A DNA stretch of 64,000 nucleotides from contig NZ_QHKX01000002.1 of NCBI RefSeq assembly GCF_003194625.1, positions 806,001-870,000 on the forward strand, written 5' to 3'. The DNA is from Nocardioides solisilvae. GTDB lineage: Bacteria; Actinomycetota; Actinomycetes; Propionibacteriales; Nocardioidaceae. The notes below the pieces were generated by a model. That model saw nothing but the letters and a program-made list of their open reading frames with translations. It searched no databases and had not been told where the DNA came from. The position numbers were made by a program, and so were the translations under genes. Shown one piece after another: positions 1 through 9,877 of this stretch. Position 1 is the stretch's first letter. Every line of letters starts with the position of its first letter.

Positions 1-421
1 GGAAGCCGGGCAACCCCTCGGGCCAGACGTTCTCGGCGTAGTCGTCGGCGGGCAGCTCCACCCCCGGGTAGTCCGAGCGGGCCGCGCCGACGTTGAAGGC
101 CTCGAAGAAGTCGTGCATCCGGTTGGCCGGCGCCAGGCCGAGGCTCAGGCTCAGCGACTCCGTCTTCGGGGGCGCGTAGCCGCGGTTGACGTGCGGCGGC
201 GTCCGGTAGGCCTTCTTGGTCTCCAGCGGCTGGTCGAAGAAGGAGTCGAGGGCGGCCGCGAAGGCGGCGAGGACGGTGTCGGGGACGCCGTGGCCGACGA
301 CCTGGACGAAGCCCACCGTGCGGGCGGCCTCGTCGAAGGCGGCGGCCGCCGCGGCCCGCTCGTCGGGGGTGCCGTGGCCGACGTAGGGGCTGATGTCGAC
401 GGTGGGGACGTGGAAGCCCAT
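1..421 (-). CDS. 2-oxoglutarate/Fe(II)-type oxygenase (isopenicillin N synthase-like), C-terminus cut by window edge
   Basis: The reading frame opens with ATG at 421 and stays open to base 1, so about 140 N-terminal residues are visible. They begin MGFHVPTVDISPYVGHG and contain GFVQVVGHGVPD and FFDQPLETKKAY, which match the N-terminal DIOX_N domain of the isopenicillin N synthase/non-heme dioxygenase family. The HxD...H iron ligands lie in the missing part. A GAGGAG Shine-Dalgarno lies about 9 bases before the ATG, and the gene begins 13 bases after the adenosine deaminase stop, so it is probably the last gene of the importer operon. A substrate in purine metabolism is inferred from position only; the family is very broad. 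Confidence 0.85.
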   Translation of the reverse strand, partial: MGFHVPTVDISPYVGHGTPDERAAAAAAFDEAARTVGFVQVVGHGVPDTVLAAFAAALDSFFDQPLETKKAYRTPPHVNRGYAPPKTESLSLSLGLAPANRMHDFFEAFNVGAARSDYPGVELPADDYAENVWPEGLPGF

Positions 422-434
422 GATGGTCTGCTCC

Positions 435-1511
435 TCAGGTGGTGGGGACGGGGGTCGGGACGGGGGTCGGATCGGGGACGGCGGCGAGCGCCTCCTCCAC
501 GCGGCGGGCCAGGGCGGCCTTGTCGCAGTCGTCGAGCCAGGTCGCCTCCACGCCGTTGCAGGTGAGGGCGGCCAGCTCGTCGCGGCCGTAGCCGAGAGCG
601 TGGGCGAGGACGCGGTGGTCGTGGGTCGGGTCGGTGCCGAACATCGGGGGGTCGTCGGAGTCGACGGTCACGCAGAGCCCCGCGTCGACCATCTCCCTGA
701 TCCGGTGGTGGGTCCCGTCGCCGCTGCCGGAGTAGCGCCCGATGTCGGAGCTGACCGGGGTGCAGGTGAAGGGGATGCGCTCCTCGACGCAGCGCGCGGT
801 GATCTCGGGGTCGTCGACCACGTGGTAACCGTGGTCGACGCGCTCGCAGCCGAGCTCGTCGAGCAGGGTGAGGACGTGCCTGGGCGGGCCCGACTCCGAG
901 TGGGCCGTACGACGCAGCCCGGCCCGGCCGGCCAGCTGGAAGGCCTCGACGAAGAGGTGCGGCGGGCCCTTCACCTCCTCGTAGTCGAGGCCGATGCCGA
1001 GCACCTCGTCGATCCGGTGCTCGATCACCGTCTCGACCAGCTCGACGGCGGCCGTGCTGCTGTCGTTGCGGCACAGGCCGACGACGAGCCGGGAGTCGAT
1101 CCCGGTGTCCGCTCGGGCGTCCTCCATCCCGGCGACCACCCCCGCGAGCAGCCGGGGATAGGGGACGCCCGGGTGGCCCGGAGGACTGAGGTGGATCTCG
1201 CGGTAGAGCACGCCGTGGGCGGCGCCCCCGTCGGTGAGCGACTCGTAGGTGATCCGGTGGAAGTCCTCGACGTCGCGGACGACCGAGCCGACCACGTCGA
1301 GCACCCGGAGGAACTCGCCGAGGTTCTCGTAGCTCGCGTGGTCGTAGAGGTCGTCGGCGGTGCGGGCGCCGAGGTCGACCCCGTGCTTGCGCGCCAGGTC
1401 CATGACGGTGGCGGCCTGGACCGACCCGATCAGGTGGCAGTGCAGGCTGATCTTGGGAAGCGCGGTGACGACCGCCTCGACGGCCGGGTCGTTCGGGAGG
1501 TCACGCGACAC
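435..1511 (-). CDS. add: adenosine (or adenine) deaminase
   Basis: 358 residues, about the usual length. Zinc and catalytic motifs of the metallo-dependent adenosine deaminase family are in order: LHCHLIGS near residue 25 (the HxH pair), TAHSES near 205, ERVDHGYHV near 230, and TVDSDDPPMFG near 285. The enzyme would deaminate adenosine or adenine to inosine or hypoxanthine. The GTG start overlaps the permease stop by 11 bases, so translation is coupled to the ABC importer. The C-terminus ends in a Pro/Thr-rich tail (PDPTPVPTPVPTT) encoded by a short G-rich direct repeat. Specificity between adenosine, adenine and other aminopurines cannot be read from the sequence. Confidence 0.9.
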   Translation of the reverse strand: MSRDLPNDPAVEAVVTALPKISLHCHLIGSVQAATVMDLARKHGVDLGARTADDLYDHASYENLGEFLRVLDVVGSVVRDVEDFHRITYESLTDGGAAHGVLYREIHLSPPGHPGVPYPRLLAGVVAGMEDARADTGIDSRLVVGLCRNDSSTAAVELVETVIEHRIDEVLGIGLDYEEVKGPPHLFVEAFQLAGRAGLRRTAHSESGPPRHVLTLLDELGCERVDHGYHVVDDPEITARCVEERIPFTCTPVSSDIGRYSGSGDGTHHRIREMVDAGLCVTVDSDDPPMFGTDPTHDHRVLAHALGYGRDELAALTCNGVEATWLDDCDKAALARRVEEALAAVPDPTPVPTPVPTT

Positions 1512-2301
1512 GGCCGGCCTCCTTCCCGAAGCGGGAGAGCACGACGGCCTCGACCAGCTGGGCGACGAGGTAGAGCACGAGGGAGGCCAGCGTGATCACC
1601 ACGACCAGCGACCAGACGTCGTTGATCTTCGACCGGGCCGCGGCGGAGACGATCGCGTAGCCGATCCCCTCGCCGGTGGCGAGCCACTCAGCGAGCAGGG
1701 CACCGGTGATCGCGCCCGGCACTGAGATCCGGATGGAGGCGAAGAGCGCGGGAAGGGCCGACGGGAACGAGACCCTGCGCAGCACCGCCCACGGCGAGCC
1801 GCCGTAGACGAGCACGACGTCGCGCACCTGGTCGGACGCCGACCGCAGCCCCAGCACCAGGCTGACCAGCGCCGGGAAGAGGACGACGATGCCGCTCATC
1901 ACGGCCACGGCCGCGAAGCCGCGCCCGACCATGAGGATGATGATCGGCGCGAGCGCGATCAGCGGCACCGAGCGCAGGATCATCGCGATCGGCATCACCG
2001 CGCTCTCGAAGCTGCGCGAGAGCACGATCGCCCCCGCGAGGACGACGGCCGCCAGCATCCCGGCAACGAAGCCGAGGGTGGCGTCCTGCAGCGTCTTGAC
2101 GAGCAGCGACCAGGCCTCGGCGCGGGTCTCGGCGGCGTCCTCGTCGGTGACGAGGTGGGCCCACACGTCGCTGGGACCCTTGCCGACGTAGTCGGAGACC
2201 TCGAAGAACCTCAGGCCGGCCACCCAGAGCAGCAGGACCACGCCGACCACGAAGCAGAGGGTGACCAGCGCGCGACCGACCGCGCTCAGCAGGGCCCTCA
2301 C
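1501..2301 (-). CDS. ABC transporter permease (second subunit, NMT1-type importer)
   Basis: 266 residues with about six hydrophobic segments. The BPD-type inner-membrane domain has the EAA-like cytoplasmic loop around VYGGSPWAVLRRVSFPSALP, followed by a GAITGALLAEWL stretch typical of the SsuC/ThiX-type permeases. The GTG start at 2301 overlaps the stop of the upstream permease in a GTGA junction. It probably forms a heterodimeric channel with the neighbouring permease, with the ATPase and binding protein from the same operon. Transported compound is unknown; the coupled deaminase points to a purine or related heterocycle (inference). Confidence 0.92.
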   Translation of the reverse strand: MRALLSAVGRALVTLCFVVGVVLLLWVAGLRFFEVSDYVGKGPSDVWAHLVTDEDAAETRAEAWSLLVKTLQDATLGFVAGMLAAVVLAGAIVLSRSFESAVMPIAMILRSVPLIALAPIIILMVGRGFAAVAVMSGIVVLFPALVSLVLGLRSASDQVRDVVLVYGGSPWAVLRRVSFPSALPALFASIRISVPGAITGALLAEWLATGEGIGYAIVSAAARSKINDVWSLVVVITLASLVLYLVAQLVEAVVLSRFGKEAGRVA

Positions 2302-3056
2302 GACGCACCCTGCCCCGCCGCGCCCCGCGACCACGGGGTCACCAGCCGCGACAGCAGCCCGAAGCCGGCGTACGCCGCCCCCGCGAGCGCCGCGCAGCCG
2401 AAGCCGATGGCCCAGGCCTGTGCGACGTCGATGTTCTGCTGGGCGATCTTCAGCGCGAGCCCGACGCCGCGGTCGATGCCGCCGACGTACTCGCCGAGGA
2501 TCGCGCCGAGGAAGGCCGCCGGGGCGGCGATCTGCAGGGCGGCCAGGATCGCCGGGAGCGCGGAGACGAGCTGGACCCGCCGCAGCTGCTGGAACCGGCC
2601 GCCGCCGTAGACGCTCACCACGTCGAGGCTGGCCCGGTCGGCGGAGCGGAAGCCGAGCAGCGCCCCCACCACCGTGGTGAAGAAGACCGACAGGGCGGCC
2701 AGCGCGACGGCGGTGCCGGAGCGCTCCCCCGGCTCGGGGACGCCGATCACGATGTAGAGCACCGGGGCGATCGCCACGACCGGCAGGCAGTAGGAGATCA
2801 CCGCGACCTGCATGATCACCGTCTCGGCGAAGGGCACCAGCAGCACCAGCGAGGCGAGCACGAGCGCCGCCGCGTTGCCGTAGAGGAACCCGACGCACGC
2901 CTCCTCCAGCGTCACGCCGAAGTGGGTCGACCAGAACTCCCAGCCCGAGTCGCCGACGGCCCCGACCACCTCGGGCGGCGTCGGCACCCGGACGTCGGCG
3001 AGCAGGGTCACCGTCGCCAGCCACCACACGGCGAGGACGGCGAGCAGCCCCTTCAC
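2298..3056 (-). CDS. ABC transporter permease (first subunit, NMT1-type importer)
   Basis: 252 residues, multi-spanning, with a permease signature loop at [20 protein letters not shown] and the [10 protein letters not shown] motif seen in aromatic-sulfonate/thiamin-precursor importer permeases. GTG start at 3056 overlaps the ATPase stop (GTGA), and its own stop overlaps the next permease, so all subunits are translationally coupled. The start was chosen because no membrane-like sequence is seen upstream in this frame. Confidence 0.92.
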   Translation of the reverse strand: MKGLLAVLAVWWLATVTLLADVRVPTPPEVVGAVGDSGWEFWSTHFGVTLEEACVGFLYGNAAALVLASLVLLVPFAETVIMQVAVISYCLPVVAIAPVLYIVIGVPEPGERSGTAVALAALSVFFTTVVGALLGFRSADRASLDVVSVYGGGRFQQLRRVQLVSALPAILAALQIAAPAAFLGAILGEYVGGIDRGVGLALKIAQQNIDVAQAWAIGFGCAALAGAAYAGFGLLSRLVTPWSRGAAGQGAS

Positions 3057-3874
3057 CCGTCGCCCCCGAAGAGCAGCTCGGAGGCGTGGTCGTGGAGGGC
3101 GTGGAACTCCGGCGTCCGCATCATCTCGGGCGTCCGGGGCCGTGGCAGGTCGACCTCGATCACCTCCTTGACGCGGCCCGGCCGCGCGCTCATCACCGCC
3201 ACCTGGTCGGAGAGGAAGATCGCCTCCGAGATGCCGTGGGTGACCATCAGCGTGGTCGCCGGCTTCTCGGTCCAGATCCGGAGCAGCTCGAGGTTGAGCC
3301 GCTGGCGGGTCATGTCGTCCAGCGCCCCGAAGGGCTCGTCGAGGAGCAGCACCGACGGCTTCACCACCAGCGCCCGCGCGATCGAGACGCGCTGTCGCAT
3401 GCCGCCCGAGAGCTGGGCGGGCTTGGCCTTCTCGAAGCCCTCCAGGCCGACGAGCCGGATCAGCTCGGCGACGAGCGCGTCGTCGACCTTCTGCCCCGAC
3501 ACCTCGAACGGCAGGCGCACGTTGGAGAGCACCGAGCGCCACGGGAGCAGGGCGGAGTCCTGGAAGGCGATCCCGAGCTCGTGGTCGCGGCGCAGCTCCA
3601 GGGGCGTCTTCCCCTCGACGAGGGCGGAGCCACGGGTCGGCGTCTCCAGCCCGGCGAGGATCCGCAGGATCGTCGACTTGCCGCAGCCCGACGGGCCGAG
3701 CAGCGACAGGAAGCTGCCCCTGTCGGTGAAGAGCGTCGTGTCGTCCAGCGCGGTCACCTGGCGGCGGCCGCTGCGGAAGGTCTTGGTGAGGCCCTCGATC
3801 CGGACCCCCGTGCCGCGGGAGCCGGTGGCGGCTCCCGCGGTCGCGGCGTCCGTGCGGGTGGTGGTGTCGGTCAT
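3053..3874 (-). CDS. ABC transporter ATP-binding protein (SsuB/TauB-like)
   Basis: 273 residues. Walker [11 protein letters not shown]-loop FQDSALLPW, signature [10 protein letters not shown], Walker [13 protein letters not shown] and the H-loop VTHG are all intact. The loop after Walker B and the LPRPR motif in the C-terminal region match nitrate/sulfonate/taurine-type importers. The ATG at 3874 overlaps the binding-protein stop (ATGA). The first 20 residues are Thr/Ala/Gly-rich and probably disordered. It energises import by the two permeases downstream. Confidence 0.95.
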   Translation of the reverse strand: MTDTTTRTDAATAGAATGSRGTGVRIEGLTKTFRSGRRQVTALDDTTLFTDRGSFLSLLGPSGCGKSTILRILAGLETPTRGSALVEGKTPLELRRDHELGIAFQDSALLPWRSVLSNVRLPFEVSGQKVDDALVAELIRLVGLEGFEKAKPAQLSGGMRQRVSIARALVVKPSVLLLDEPFGALDDMTRQRLNLELLRIWTEKPATTLMVTHGISEAIFLSDQVAVMSARPGRVKEVIEVDLPRPRTPEMMRTPEFHALHDHASELLFGGDG

Positions 3875-4938
3875 CAGTCCAGCTCGGCGAGCTCGGGCTT
3901 CTCCTCGAGCAGCTCGGAGAGCAGGGAGAGGTCGAAGAGCTCGTCGGCCTCGATCTCGATGCCCGCGGCGGCCAACGTCTTGAGGTTGCCCTCGATCAGC
4001 TCGTCGGTGATGGTGAAGAGCCCGTTGGCCTCGACCTCGTCGGTGACGATCAGGCCGCTCTGGACCTTGGCCTGCTCGGTCTCCTTGGCGATGTCGAGGC
4101 CCAGGTCCTTGCCGTAGACCTCGACCGCGAGGCGGGCGGCCTCCTCGTCGTCGGCGAGCGCGTCCTTCCAGCCGAGGATCTCGGCGGTGAGGAACGCCTT
4201 CACCTTCTCGGGCTCCTCGGCGATCATCTGGTCGGTGGTGATCACGCTCTCGGCCACGAAGGGCAGGCCGTTGTCGGCGAAGGGCAGGTTGGTGACCTCG
4301 ATGCCGTCCATGGAGACGGTCAGCGACTCGTTGGTGATGTAGGCCAGGAAGCCGTCCACCTCGCCGTCGACCACCGGGGAGGGGTCGTACTCGACGGGGA
4401 CCTTCTTGACGTCGGCCGGGTCGATCCCGTTGACCTCGAGCAGGGCGTCGAAGAGCGTCTCGTTGCCGCCGGCCTGGACGCCGATCTTCTTGCCGACCAG
4501 GTCCTGCGGGGTGGCGATGTCGGCGCCGTCCTTGAGCGACAGGATGGTGAAGGGGTTCTTCTGGAACTTGGTGCCGACGATCTTCAGCGGCGCCTCCTCC
4601 TCGGCGATGACCTGCGCGGTCGCGACGGCGTTGCTCAGGCCGAAGTCGGCCTCGCCGGTGGCGACCAGCGTCTCGACGGGGCCGGGGCCCGGGTTCATCG
4701 TGACCGAGGTGAAGCCGGCGTCCTCGTAGTAGCCGTTCTGGTCGGCGAAGAACTCGCCCGCGAACTCGGCGTTCTTCACCCAGGAGAGCTGGAGGGTGAG
4801 CGTCCCGAAGTCGGCGTCCTCCCCCGTGGCGGCCGGCTCCGGGTCGTCGGAGCCGCAGGCGGCGAACGCGAGCGACGAGGCGACGACCAGCGCCGCGACG
4901 CGCAGGCCGCGGCGGGGGCGACGGTGGGACAGGGTCAT
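3874..4938 (-). CDS. ABC transporter substrate-binding lipoprotein, NMT1/THI5-like
   Basis: 354 residues. A signal peptide ends in a lipobox LAFAAC, so the mature protein is lipid-anchored at the outer face of the membrane. The body matches the NMT1/THI5-like fold: [23 protein letters not shown] near residue 50, GEADFG, and [19 protein letters not shown]. This family binds pyrimidine precursors, riboflavin-like and purine-like heterocycles, among others. An excellent GGAGGACCCCC ribosome site precedes the ATG. It is the first gene of the importer operon; the 154-base leader upstream carries the candidate AAACG-N2-CGTTT operator. Confidence 0.93.
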   Translation of the reverse strand: MTLSHRRPRRGLRVAALVVASSLAFAACGSDDPEPAATGEDADFGTLTLQLSWVKNAEFAGEFFADQNGYYEDAGFTSVTMNPGPGPVETLVATGEADFGLSNAVATAQVIAEEEAPLKIVGTKFQKNPFTILSLKDGADIATPQDLVGKKIGVQAGGNETLFDALLEVNGIDPADVKKVPVEYDPSPVVDGEVDGFLAYITNESLTVSMDGIEVTNLPFADNGLPFVAESVITTDQMIAEEPEKVKAFLTAEILGWKDALADDEEAARLAVEVYGKDLGLDIAKETEQAKVQSGLIVTDEVEANGLFTITDELIEGNLKTLAAAGIEIEADELFDLSLLSELLEEKPELAELD

Positions 4939-5074
4939 GGGGGTCCTCCTGCGGGGTGGCTGGCACGCGTGCCGGGGTGACGAGACCGACCTCCCGAGCG
5001 CGGTCGTGCCCTTGTGGACAGTGACGCTAGGGGCGCCGGATTTCGCGACTCGGCACCGCAGGTTTCAGAGGCGT

Positions 5075-5086
5075 AAACGTTCGTTT
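5075..5086. promoter_or_regulatory. candidate operator upstream of the importer operon
   Basis: On the minus strand this reads AAACGAACGTTT, a 12-base dyad with perfect 5-base arms around two central bases, within the longer string GGCTGAAACGAACGTTT. The same 17-base string with two or three changes lies upstream of the uricase operon at 15487-15503. A second GTTTCAG half lies 21 bases away (5062-5068). It sits 137 bases upstream of the binding-protein start, immediately after the deaminase stop. Regulator not known. Confidence 0.55.
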
Positions 5087-5092
5087 CAGCCC

Positions 5093-5566
5093 TCAGTAGT
5101 GCGTGCGGTCGGCCTTGCCGAGCCACGCGTCGAAGGGGCGGGCGGCGTCCTCCACCCGCAGCGGGACGACCGGGCTGGGCCACTGCTGCGGGTCGACGTC
5201 CATCAGCTCGTAAAAGTGGTGGTCGTCGAAGCCGCCGCGGGCGGCGTCGTGCCGGTCAGCGGCGAAGACCACCCGGTCGAGCCGCGCCCACAGCGCCGCG
5301 GCGACGCAGAGCGGGCAGGGCTCGCACGAGGTGAAGAGCTCGCAGCCGGCCAGCGTGAACGACCCGAGCTCGCGGCAGGCGGCGCGGATCGCCGAGACCT
5401 CGGCGTGCGCGGTGGGGTCGAGGTCGAGGGTCACCCGGTTGACGCCCGAGGCCACCACCTCGCCGTCGCGGACGACCAGCGCGGCGAAGGGCCCCCCGCC
5501 GACGGCCACGTTGTCGACGGCCAGGCCGACGGCCTCCTGGAGCCAGTGTGAGTCGTGCTGCGTCAT
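5093..5566 (-). CDS. nucleoside/guanine deaminase (CMP/dCMP deaminase superfamily)
   Basis: 157 residues, usual length. The zinc site is visible as TAHAEVSAI (HAE) and SCEPCPLC (PCxxC). The C-terminus [13 protein letters not shown] resembles that of GuaD-type guanine deaminases, which convert guanine to xanthine. The ATG overlaps the xanthine dehydrogenase stop (ATGA), making it the last gene of the ten-gene purine operon and placing xanthine production next to xanthine oxidation. Cytosine or adenine deamination cannot be excluded. Confidence 0.88.
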   Translation of the reverse strand: MTQHDSHWLQEAVGLAVDNVAVGGGPFAALVVRDGEVVASGVNRVTLDLDPTAHAEVSAIRAACRELGSFTLAGCELFTSCEPCPLCVAAALWARLDRVVFAADRHDAARGGFDDHHFYELMDVDPQQWPSPVVPLRVEDAARPFDAWLGKADRTHY

Positions 5567-8232
5567 GCGTCCTCCTCAGGGTGCCGGCGCACGAGCCGCC
5601 AGAGGCGGTCGCGGGTCATCGGGATCTCGTACGGACGCCTCCCGAGGGCGTCACGCACGGCGTTGGCCACCGCAGGGGCCACGGGGTTGTACGGCGCCTC
5701 GCTCATCGACTTGGCGCCGCGCGGTCCGAGCGTGTCGAAGGTGTCGGCGAAGAGCACCTCGGTGTGTGGGACGTCGGCGAGCTGCGGCACCCGGTAGCTG
5801 CGGAACGCGGCCGTGGTGACGGCCCCGGCGACCAGGCGGACCTCCTCCTGCAGCGCGCTGCCGAACCCCTGCGCGACCCCGCCCTCGACCTGGCCGCGGA
5901 GCTGCTCGGGGTTGATCACGACGCCGGCGTCGACGGCCTGGACGGAGTCGAGGACGCGCAGCTCGCCGGTGGTCGGGCGGACCGCCACCCGGACGCCGTG
6001 CACGTTGAAGGCGACCGAGCGCGGGGTGCCGCGGTGCTCGCCCCGGCCCACGACGGGGCGGGTGGGGTCGGCGCCGGCGTCGAGCCGGCGACGTACCTCC
6101 CGGGCGGCCTCGGCGACCGCCGTCCCGGCGACGACCGAGCCGGTCGAGCCGTAGGCGCCGGTGTCGTGCTCGGCGGCGTCGGTGTCGCCGGCCCGGAGCC
6201 GGACCAGGCGCGGGTCGACGTCGAGCTCCTCGGCCACGACCTGCACGTGGACGGTGGCGGTGCCGTTGCCGAACTCCGCGCTGCCCACGGCAACCTCGAC
6301 GGTGCCGTCGGGGAACCGGGTGACGGTCGCGTCGGCGTGGTGGCCGCGCGGCGGGATGGTGGCGATCATCGCCGCGGCCATCCCCTCCCCGACCCGCCAC
6401 GGGCCCAGGCCGTCGTCGACCGGGGCGGGGTCGCCGCCGCCGGTCGCCAGGTGCCGCTCGACGAGGTCGAGGCACTGGTCGAGGCCGTAGCTGCCGAAGA
6501 GGAGGTCGCCGGAAGCGGGCGCGTTGACCACGAAGTCGTCGCCGGGCACGACGACGTTGCGACGCCGCACCTCGGCCGGGGTGAGCCCGGCCTCACGGGC
6601 CAGCTCGTCCATGGCCGACTCGATCGCGAAGATCACCTGGCCCAGCCCGTAGCCGCGGAACGCGCCCGACGGCACCTGGTGGGTGTAGACCGCCTCGGCG
6701 TCGACCCGCTTGTTGGGGCAGCGGTAGAGCGCGACCGACTCGTGGCAGCCGTGGAAGAGCACCCCGGCGGCGTGGTTGCCGTAGGCGCCGGTGTCGCTGA
6801 GCACGTCGACCCGCAGCGCGGTGAGCACCCCGTGGGCGTCGGCGCCGAGCTCGACGGAGACCCGCATCGGGTGCCGGCACGGGACGGCGGTGAACTGCTC
6901 CTCGCGGGTCAGCTCGAGCTGCACCGGGCGGGGGTCGCCGCGCTCGGCCAGGCGCAGCGCCGCGAGGGCGACGACGTCCTCCACGAGCATCTCCTGCTTG
7001 CCGCCGAAGCCCCCGCCCACCCGGGCGGTCACCACCCGCACCCGGTCGCGCGGCAGGTCGAGGACGTGGGCGAGCTCGTCGCGGACCAGGAACGGCACCT
7101 GGGTGCTGGTGCGCACCACCAGCCGGCCGTCGTCGTCCAGCCACGCCCGTGCCCCGTGGGTCTCGAGCGCGGCGTGGCTGACGCGGGCGGTGCGCCAGGT
7201 GCCGGAGACGGTGTACGCCGCGGCCGCGAGGCCGGCGGCCACGTCGCCGACCTCGCCGTGGCTGGCCGCCACGACGTTGCGGCCGGGCTCGGCGATCCGG
7301 GAGGCCTCGGGGTCCTTGTCGCCGTGCACGAGTGGGGCGCCGGGGCGGCGGGCCGCCTCGGGGTCGAGCACCGCGGGCAGCACCTCGTAGTCGACCTCGA
7401 CCAGGGCCGCGGCCCGCTCGGCGAGGACGACGGAGTCGGCGACCACGGCGGCGACCCGCTGCCCACGGAACCGGACCACGTCGTCGAGCATCCGCATGTC
7501 GTCGGGGTCGTCGAGGCGGCTGTGGTGGCGGGCGGTGGAGTAGAGCACGTCGGGCACGTCGCGGTGGGTCAGCACGAGGTGGACCCCCGGCAGCGCCTCG
7601 GCGGCCGCGGTGTCGACCCGCAGCACGCGGGCGTGGGCGTGCGGGCTGCGGACCAGCTTGACGTGGAGCACCCCCTGCTCGGGGAGGTCGAGGGTGAAGG
7701 GCTCGCAGCCGGCGACGAGCCGCGGCCCGGCAGGGGCCCCGATCGAGCGGCCGAAGGCGCCCTCCCCCGTGGGCGCGGTGTTGACCCGGCCGGCGAGCGC
7801 GTCGGCGATGGCGCGGTAGCCGGTGCAGCGGCAGAGGTTGCCCTTGAACGTGGTGCCCGGGTCCTCGACCTCCACCCGGCCGTCGGCGTCGGCCAGCGCG
7901 GTGGCGGTGACCACCCAGCCGGCGGTGCAGAAGCCGCACTGGAACCCTCCGGCCGCCACGAAGCTCCGCTGGACCGGGTTCGGCTCCTCCGGGCCGCCCA
8001 GCCCGGCGGCGGTGGTGACCTCGTGGCCCACGGCACGCACGGCGGGGACGACGCAGGAGTGCACCGGGGTGCCGTCGAGCAGCACCGTGCAGGCGCCGCA
8101 GTCGCCGGCGTCGCAGCCCTTCTTCACCGCCAGGTGTCCGGTGCCCCGCAGCCAGGTGCGCAGGCACTGGCCGGGACCGGGGGCGCCCTCGACGGGGACG
8201 CCGTCGACGAGAGTGCGTCCGGGGGCGCTCAC
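5563..8232 (-). CDS. xanthine dehydrogenase, fused [2Fe-2S] and molybdopterin subunit
   Basis: 889 residues. Residues 1-160 form a [2Fe-2S] subunit with [11 protein letters not shown] plus a later Cys, and the second cluster CGFCTAGWV...CRCTGY. Residues 165-889 are the molybdopterin-binding subunit, with GGGFGGKQE, the [10 protein letters not shown] loop and the SEAPYNP segment that carries the catalytic Glu region. Many actinobacteria have these as separate genes; here one frame joins them with a short Thr/Gly linker. FAD is supplied by the separate upstream gene, whose stop overlaps this GTG start. Substrate (hypoxanthine/xanthine) is inferred from the uricase neighbourhood. No XdhC-type cofactor-insertion gene is in the window. 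Confidence 0.92.
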   Translation of the reverse strand: MSAPGRTLVDGVPVEGAPGPGQCLRTWLRGTGHLAVKKGCDAGDCGACTVLLDGTPVHSCVVPAVRAVGHEVTTAAGLGGPEEPNPVQRSFVAAGGFQCGFCTAGWVVTATALADADGRVEVEDPGTTFKGNLCRCTGYRAIADALAGRVNTAPTGEGAFGRSIGAPAGPRLVAGCEPFTLDLPEQGVLHVKLVRSPHAHARVLRVDTAAAEALPGVHLVLTHRDVPDVLYSTARHHSRLDDPDDMRMLDDVVRFRGQRVAAVVADSVVLAERAAALVEVDYEVLPAVLDPEAARRPGAPLVHGDKDPEASRIAEPGRNVVAASHGEVGDVAAGLAAAAYTVSGTWRTARVSHAALETHGARAWLDDDGRLVVRTSTQVPFLVRDELAHVLDLPRDRVRVVTARVGGGFGGKQEMLVEDVVALAALRLAERGDPRPVQLELTREEQFTAVPCRHPMRVSVELGADAHGVLTALRVDVLSDTGAYGNHAAGVLFHGCHESVALYRCPNKRVDAEAVYTHQVPSGAFRGYGLGQVIFAIESAMDELAREAGLTPAEVRRRNVVVPGDDFVVNAPASGDLLFGSYGLDQCLDLVERHLATGGGDPAPVDDGLGPWRVGEGMAAAMIATIPPRGHHADATVTRFPDGTVEVAVGSAEFGNGTATVHVQVVAEELDVDPRLVRLRAGDTDAAEHDTGAYGSTGSVVAGTAVAEAAREVRRRLDAGADPTRPVVGRGEHRGTPRSVAFNVHGVRVAVRPTTGELRVLDSVQAVDAGVVINPEQLRGQVEGGVAQGFGSALQEEVRLVAGAVTTAAFRSYRVPQLADVPHTEVLFADTFDTLGPRGAKSMSEAPYNPVAPAVANAVRDALGRRPYEIPMTRDRLWRLVRRHPEEDA

Positions 8233-9038
8233 GACGTCAGCTCCTCGAGCACCTCGGCGGCCAGCAGGCCCGTGACGGCCTCGCGCCAGTCGGCGGCGCC
8301 GTGGGGGTCGTCGTACCAGCAGTCGACGGCCCCGAGGCCGGCCACCAGCCGGTCGCGGCGCGCCGCCCGCCCCTCGTCGGCGGGCAGGTGGATGACGACG
8401 GGGCGGGTGGTGGCACCGGTGACGGTGAGGGTGGTGCCGTGCTCGTCGGCCCGGCCCAGCACCAGGGAGGAGGTGCGGCCGCGCTCGGTGAGCGAGATCC
8501 GCCGCCCGGCGGTCCGGCAGCGCAGGGCGCGGGCCGGCAGGTCGACGGCCCGCAGCACCTCGCCGTGGCGCAGGGTCGTCGTGCCGACGCCGGTGACCAG
8601 GTCGACCACCCGCTCCCGACGCTCCCCGCCACCGGCGGTCCAGATCACGGCCTCCCCGTCGAGTGCCGCCGTGAGGGCCAGCACCGCGCCCGCGGGCAGC
8701 GCGAGGCAGACGTTGCCGCCGACGGTGGCGCTGGCGCGCACCTTGAACGACATGAGCAGGGCGTCGGCGCAGGTGCGGGCCAGGTCGCCGGGGCCCCCAC
8801 CCCAGGGCAGCTCCAGCAGCCCGGCGACCGTGCAGGTGGCCGAGACGCGCAGCCCGCCGCCGGGGAGCGACTCGGCAGGCGGCCAGCCCAGCGTGGTGAG
8901 GTCGACCAGGCCGGTGGTGCCCGGCTGCGGCTCGGAGAAGAGCCACGTCCCGCCGCCGAGCAGCCGCTCGCCCGGCCCGAGGGCGAGGTCGCCGCGCTCG
9001 AGCGCCGGGCGGTACGACGTCACGGTCGCGAGGTCCAT
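8229..9038 (-). CDS. xanthine dehydrogenase FAD-binding subunit
   Basis: 269 residues, matching the CoxM/XdhB-type FAD-binding domain: [14 protein letters not shown] near residue 25 (a GGGT pyrophosphate loop), [17 protein letters not shown] near 105 (second FAD motif), and a C-terminal CO-dehydrogenase-flavoprotein-like region. The ATG shares one base with the stop of the upstream regulator (TGATG), and its own stop overlaps the next gene in GTGA. It would pass electrons from the FeS clusters of the adjacent subunit to NAD+ or another acceptor. Confidence 0.9.
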   Translation of the reverse strand: MDLATVTSYRPALERGDLALGPGERLLGGGTWLFSEPQPGTTGLVDLTTLGWPPAESLPGGGLRVSATCTVAGLLELPWGGGPGDLARTCADALLMSFKVRASATVGGNVCLALPAGAVLALTAALDGEAVIWTAGGGERRERVVDLVTGVGTTTLRHGEVLRAVDLPARALRCRTAGRRISLTERGRTSSLVLGRADEHGTTLTVTGATTRPVVIHLPADEGRAARRDRLVAGLGAVDCWYDDPHGAADWREAVTGLLAAEVLEELTS

Positions 9039-9877
9039 CAGCGCTCCACCTCGGCCAGGCGCTCGTAGCGGCGGCTGATCGCGCCGACCCGCTCCTCGGC
9101 CTCCCGGCCCGCCGCGGTGAAGACGCCGTCGGCCACCACGCCGACCAGGCTCATCGCCGCGGCGTAGCTGTCGAAGGCCAGGTCGGAGTGGACCGGGCAC
9201 TCGAGCCAGGCGGTGGCGTGCACGGCGTGCGGCGCGCCGCTCGGGTCGGCCACGAGCACCACCGCGGCCCCCGTCGCGGCCGCGTCGGCGAGGAACCTCC
9301 CGAACCCCTCCGGGCGGCGGCGGAAGCCGCAGACCACCACGGCGTCGCCGGGCCCCAGGTCGGCGAGCTCCTCCCCCACCGTCTGGCCGGGAAGCGGCGC
9401 GAGCCGGACCCCGCCTCGCGCCTGCGCGAGCTGCTGGCGCAGGTGCAGGGCGACGGGGTGGCTGTTGCGCCAGCCGACGACGAGCACCGTCCGCGCGGCG
9501 GTGAGCAGCTCGACGACGCGGCCCAGCGCCGGCCGCGCCAGCGCCCGGGCGATCGCGGCCGCCTCGGCCTGGGCGTGGGCGGCGAGGTCGGCCGCCCCCT
9601 TGGTCCGCCGCGGCTCACCGGCGCTGCGCAGGGCGCGCAGGTGCTCGCGCGCCTCGTCGAAGTCGACGTACCCCAGGCTGCGGAAGAGCCGGCTCATCGT
9701 GGCCTTGGAGACGCCCGCCAGGGTGGCGAGCTCGGCGGCCCGGTAGGTGGCGAGGTCGTCGAGGTGCTCCAGCAGCGTCGCCGCCGCCCGCCGCTCCTGC
9801 GGCGAGAGCGAGCCGATCCGGGCCGCGATCCGCTCGTCGATCCGGCCGGCCGGCGGCGCGCTCCGCCCGGTGGTCAC
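9038..9877 (-). CDS. MurR/RpiR family transcriptional regulator with SIS domain
   Basis: 279 residues. The N-terminal HTH (residues 15-90) includes [20 protein letters not shown]; a SIS domain follows (about 120-260) with [20 protein letters not shown] and [15 protein letters not shown] domains usually bind phosphosugars; here the gene lies inside the purine operon between allantoate amidohydrolase and xanthine dehydrogenase, joined by GTGA and TGATG overlaps, so the effector is more likely a purine-pathway intermediate (inference). It is the only transcription factor in the island and the prime candidate to bind the two AAACG-N2-CGTTT sites. Confidence 0.9.
   Translation of the reverse strand: MTTGRSAPPAGRIDERIAARIGSLSPQERRAAATLLEHLDDLATYRAAELATLAGVSKATMSRLFRSLGYVDFDEAREHLRALRSAGEPRRTKGAADLAAHAQAEAAAIARALARPALGRVVELLTAARTVLVVGWRNSHPVALHLRQQLAQARGGVRLAPLPGQTVGEELADLGPGDAVVVCGFRRRPEGFGRFLADAAATGAAVVLVADPSGAPHAVHATAWLECPVHSDLAFDSYAAAMSLVGVVADGVFTAAGREAEERVGAISRRYERLAEVER

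Noticed and set aside
435..500. GGGGGTCGGGAC direct repeats as a mobile or regulatory repeat
   Set aside because: They encode the Pro/Thr tail of the adenosine deaminase in frame and do not recur elsewhere in the window.
5548..9078. Very long plus-strand open frame (over 1100 codons) opposite xanthine dehydrogenase
   Set aside because: Typical of GC-rich DNA: composition is Val/Gly/Asp/His-rich with no domain, while the minus strand encodes clear enzyme subunits.
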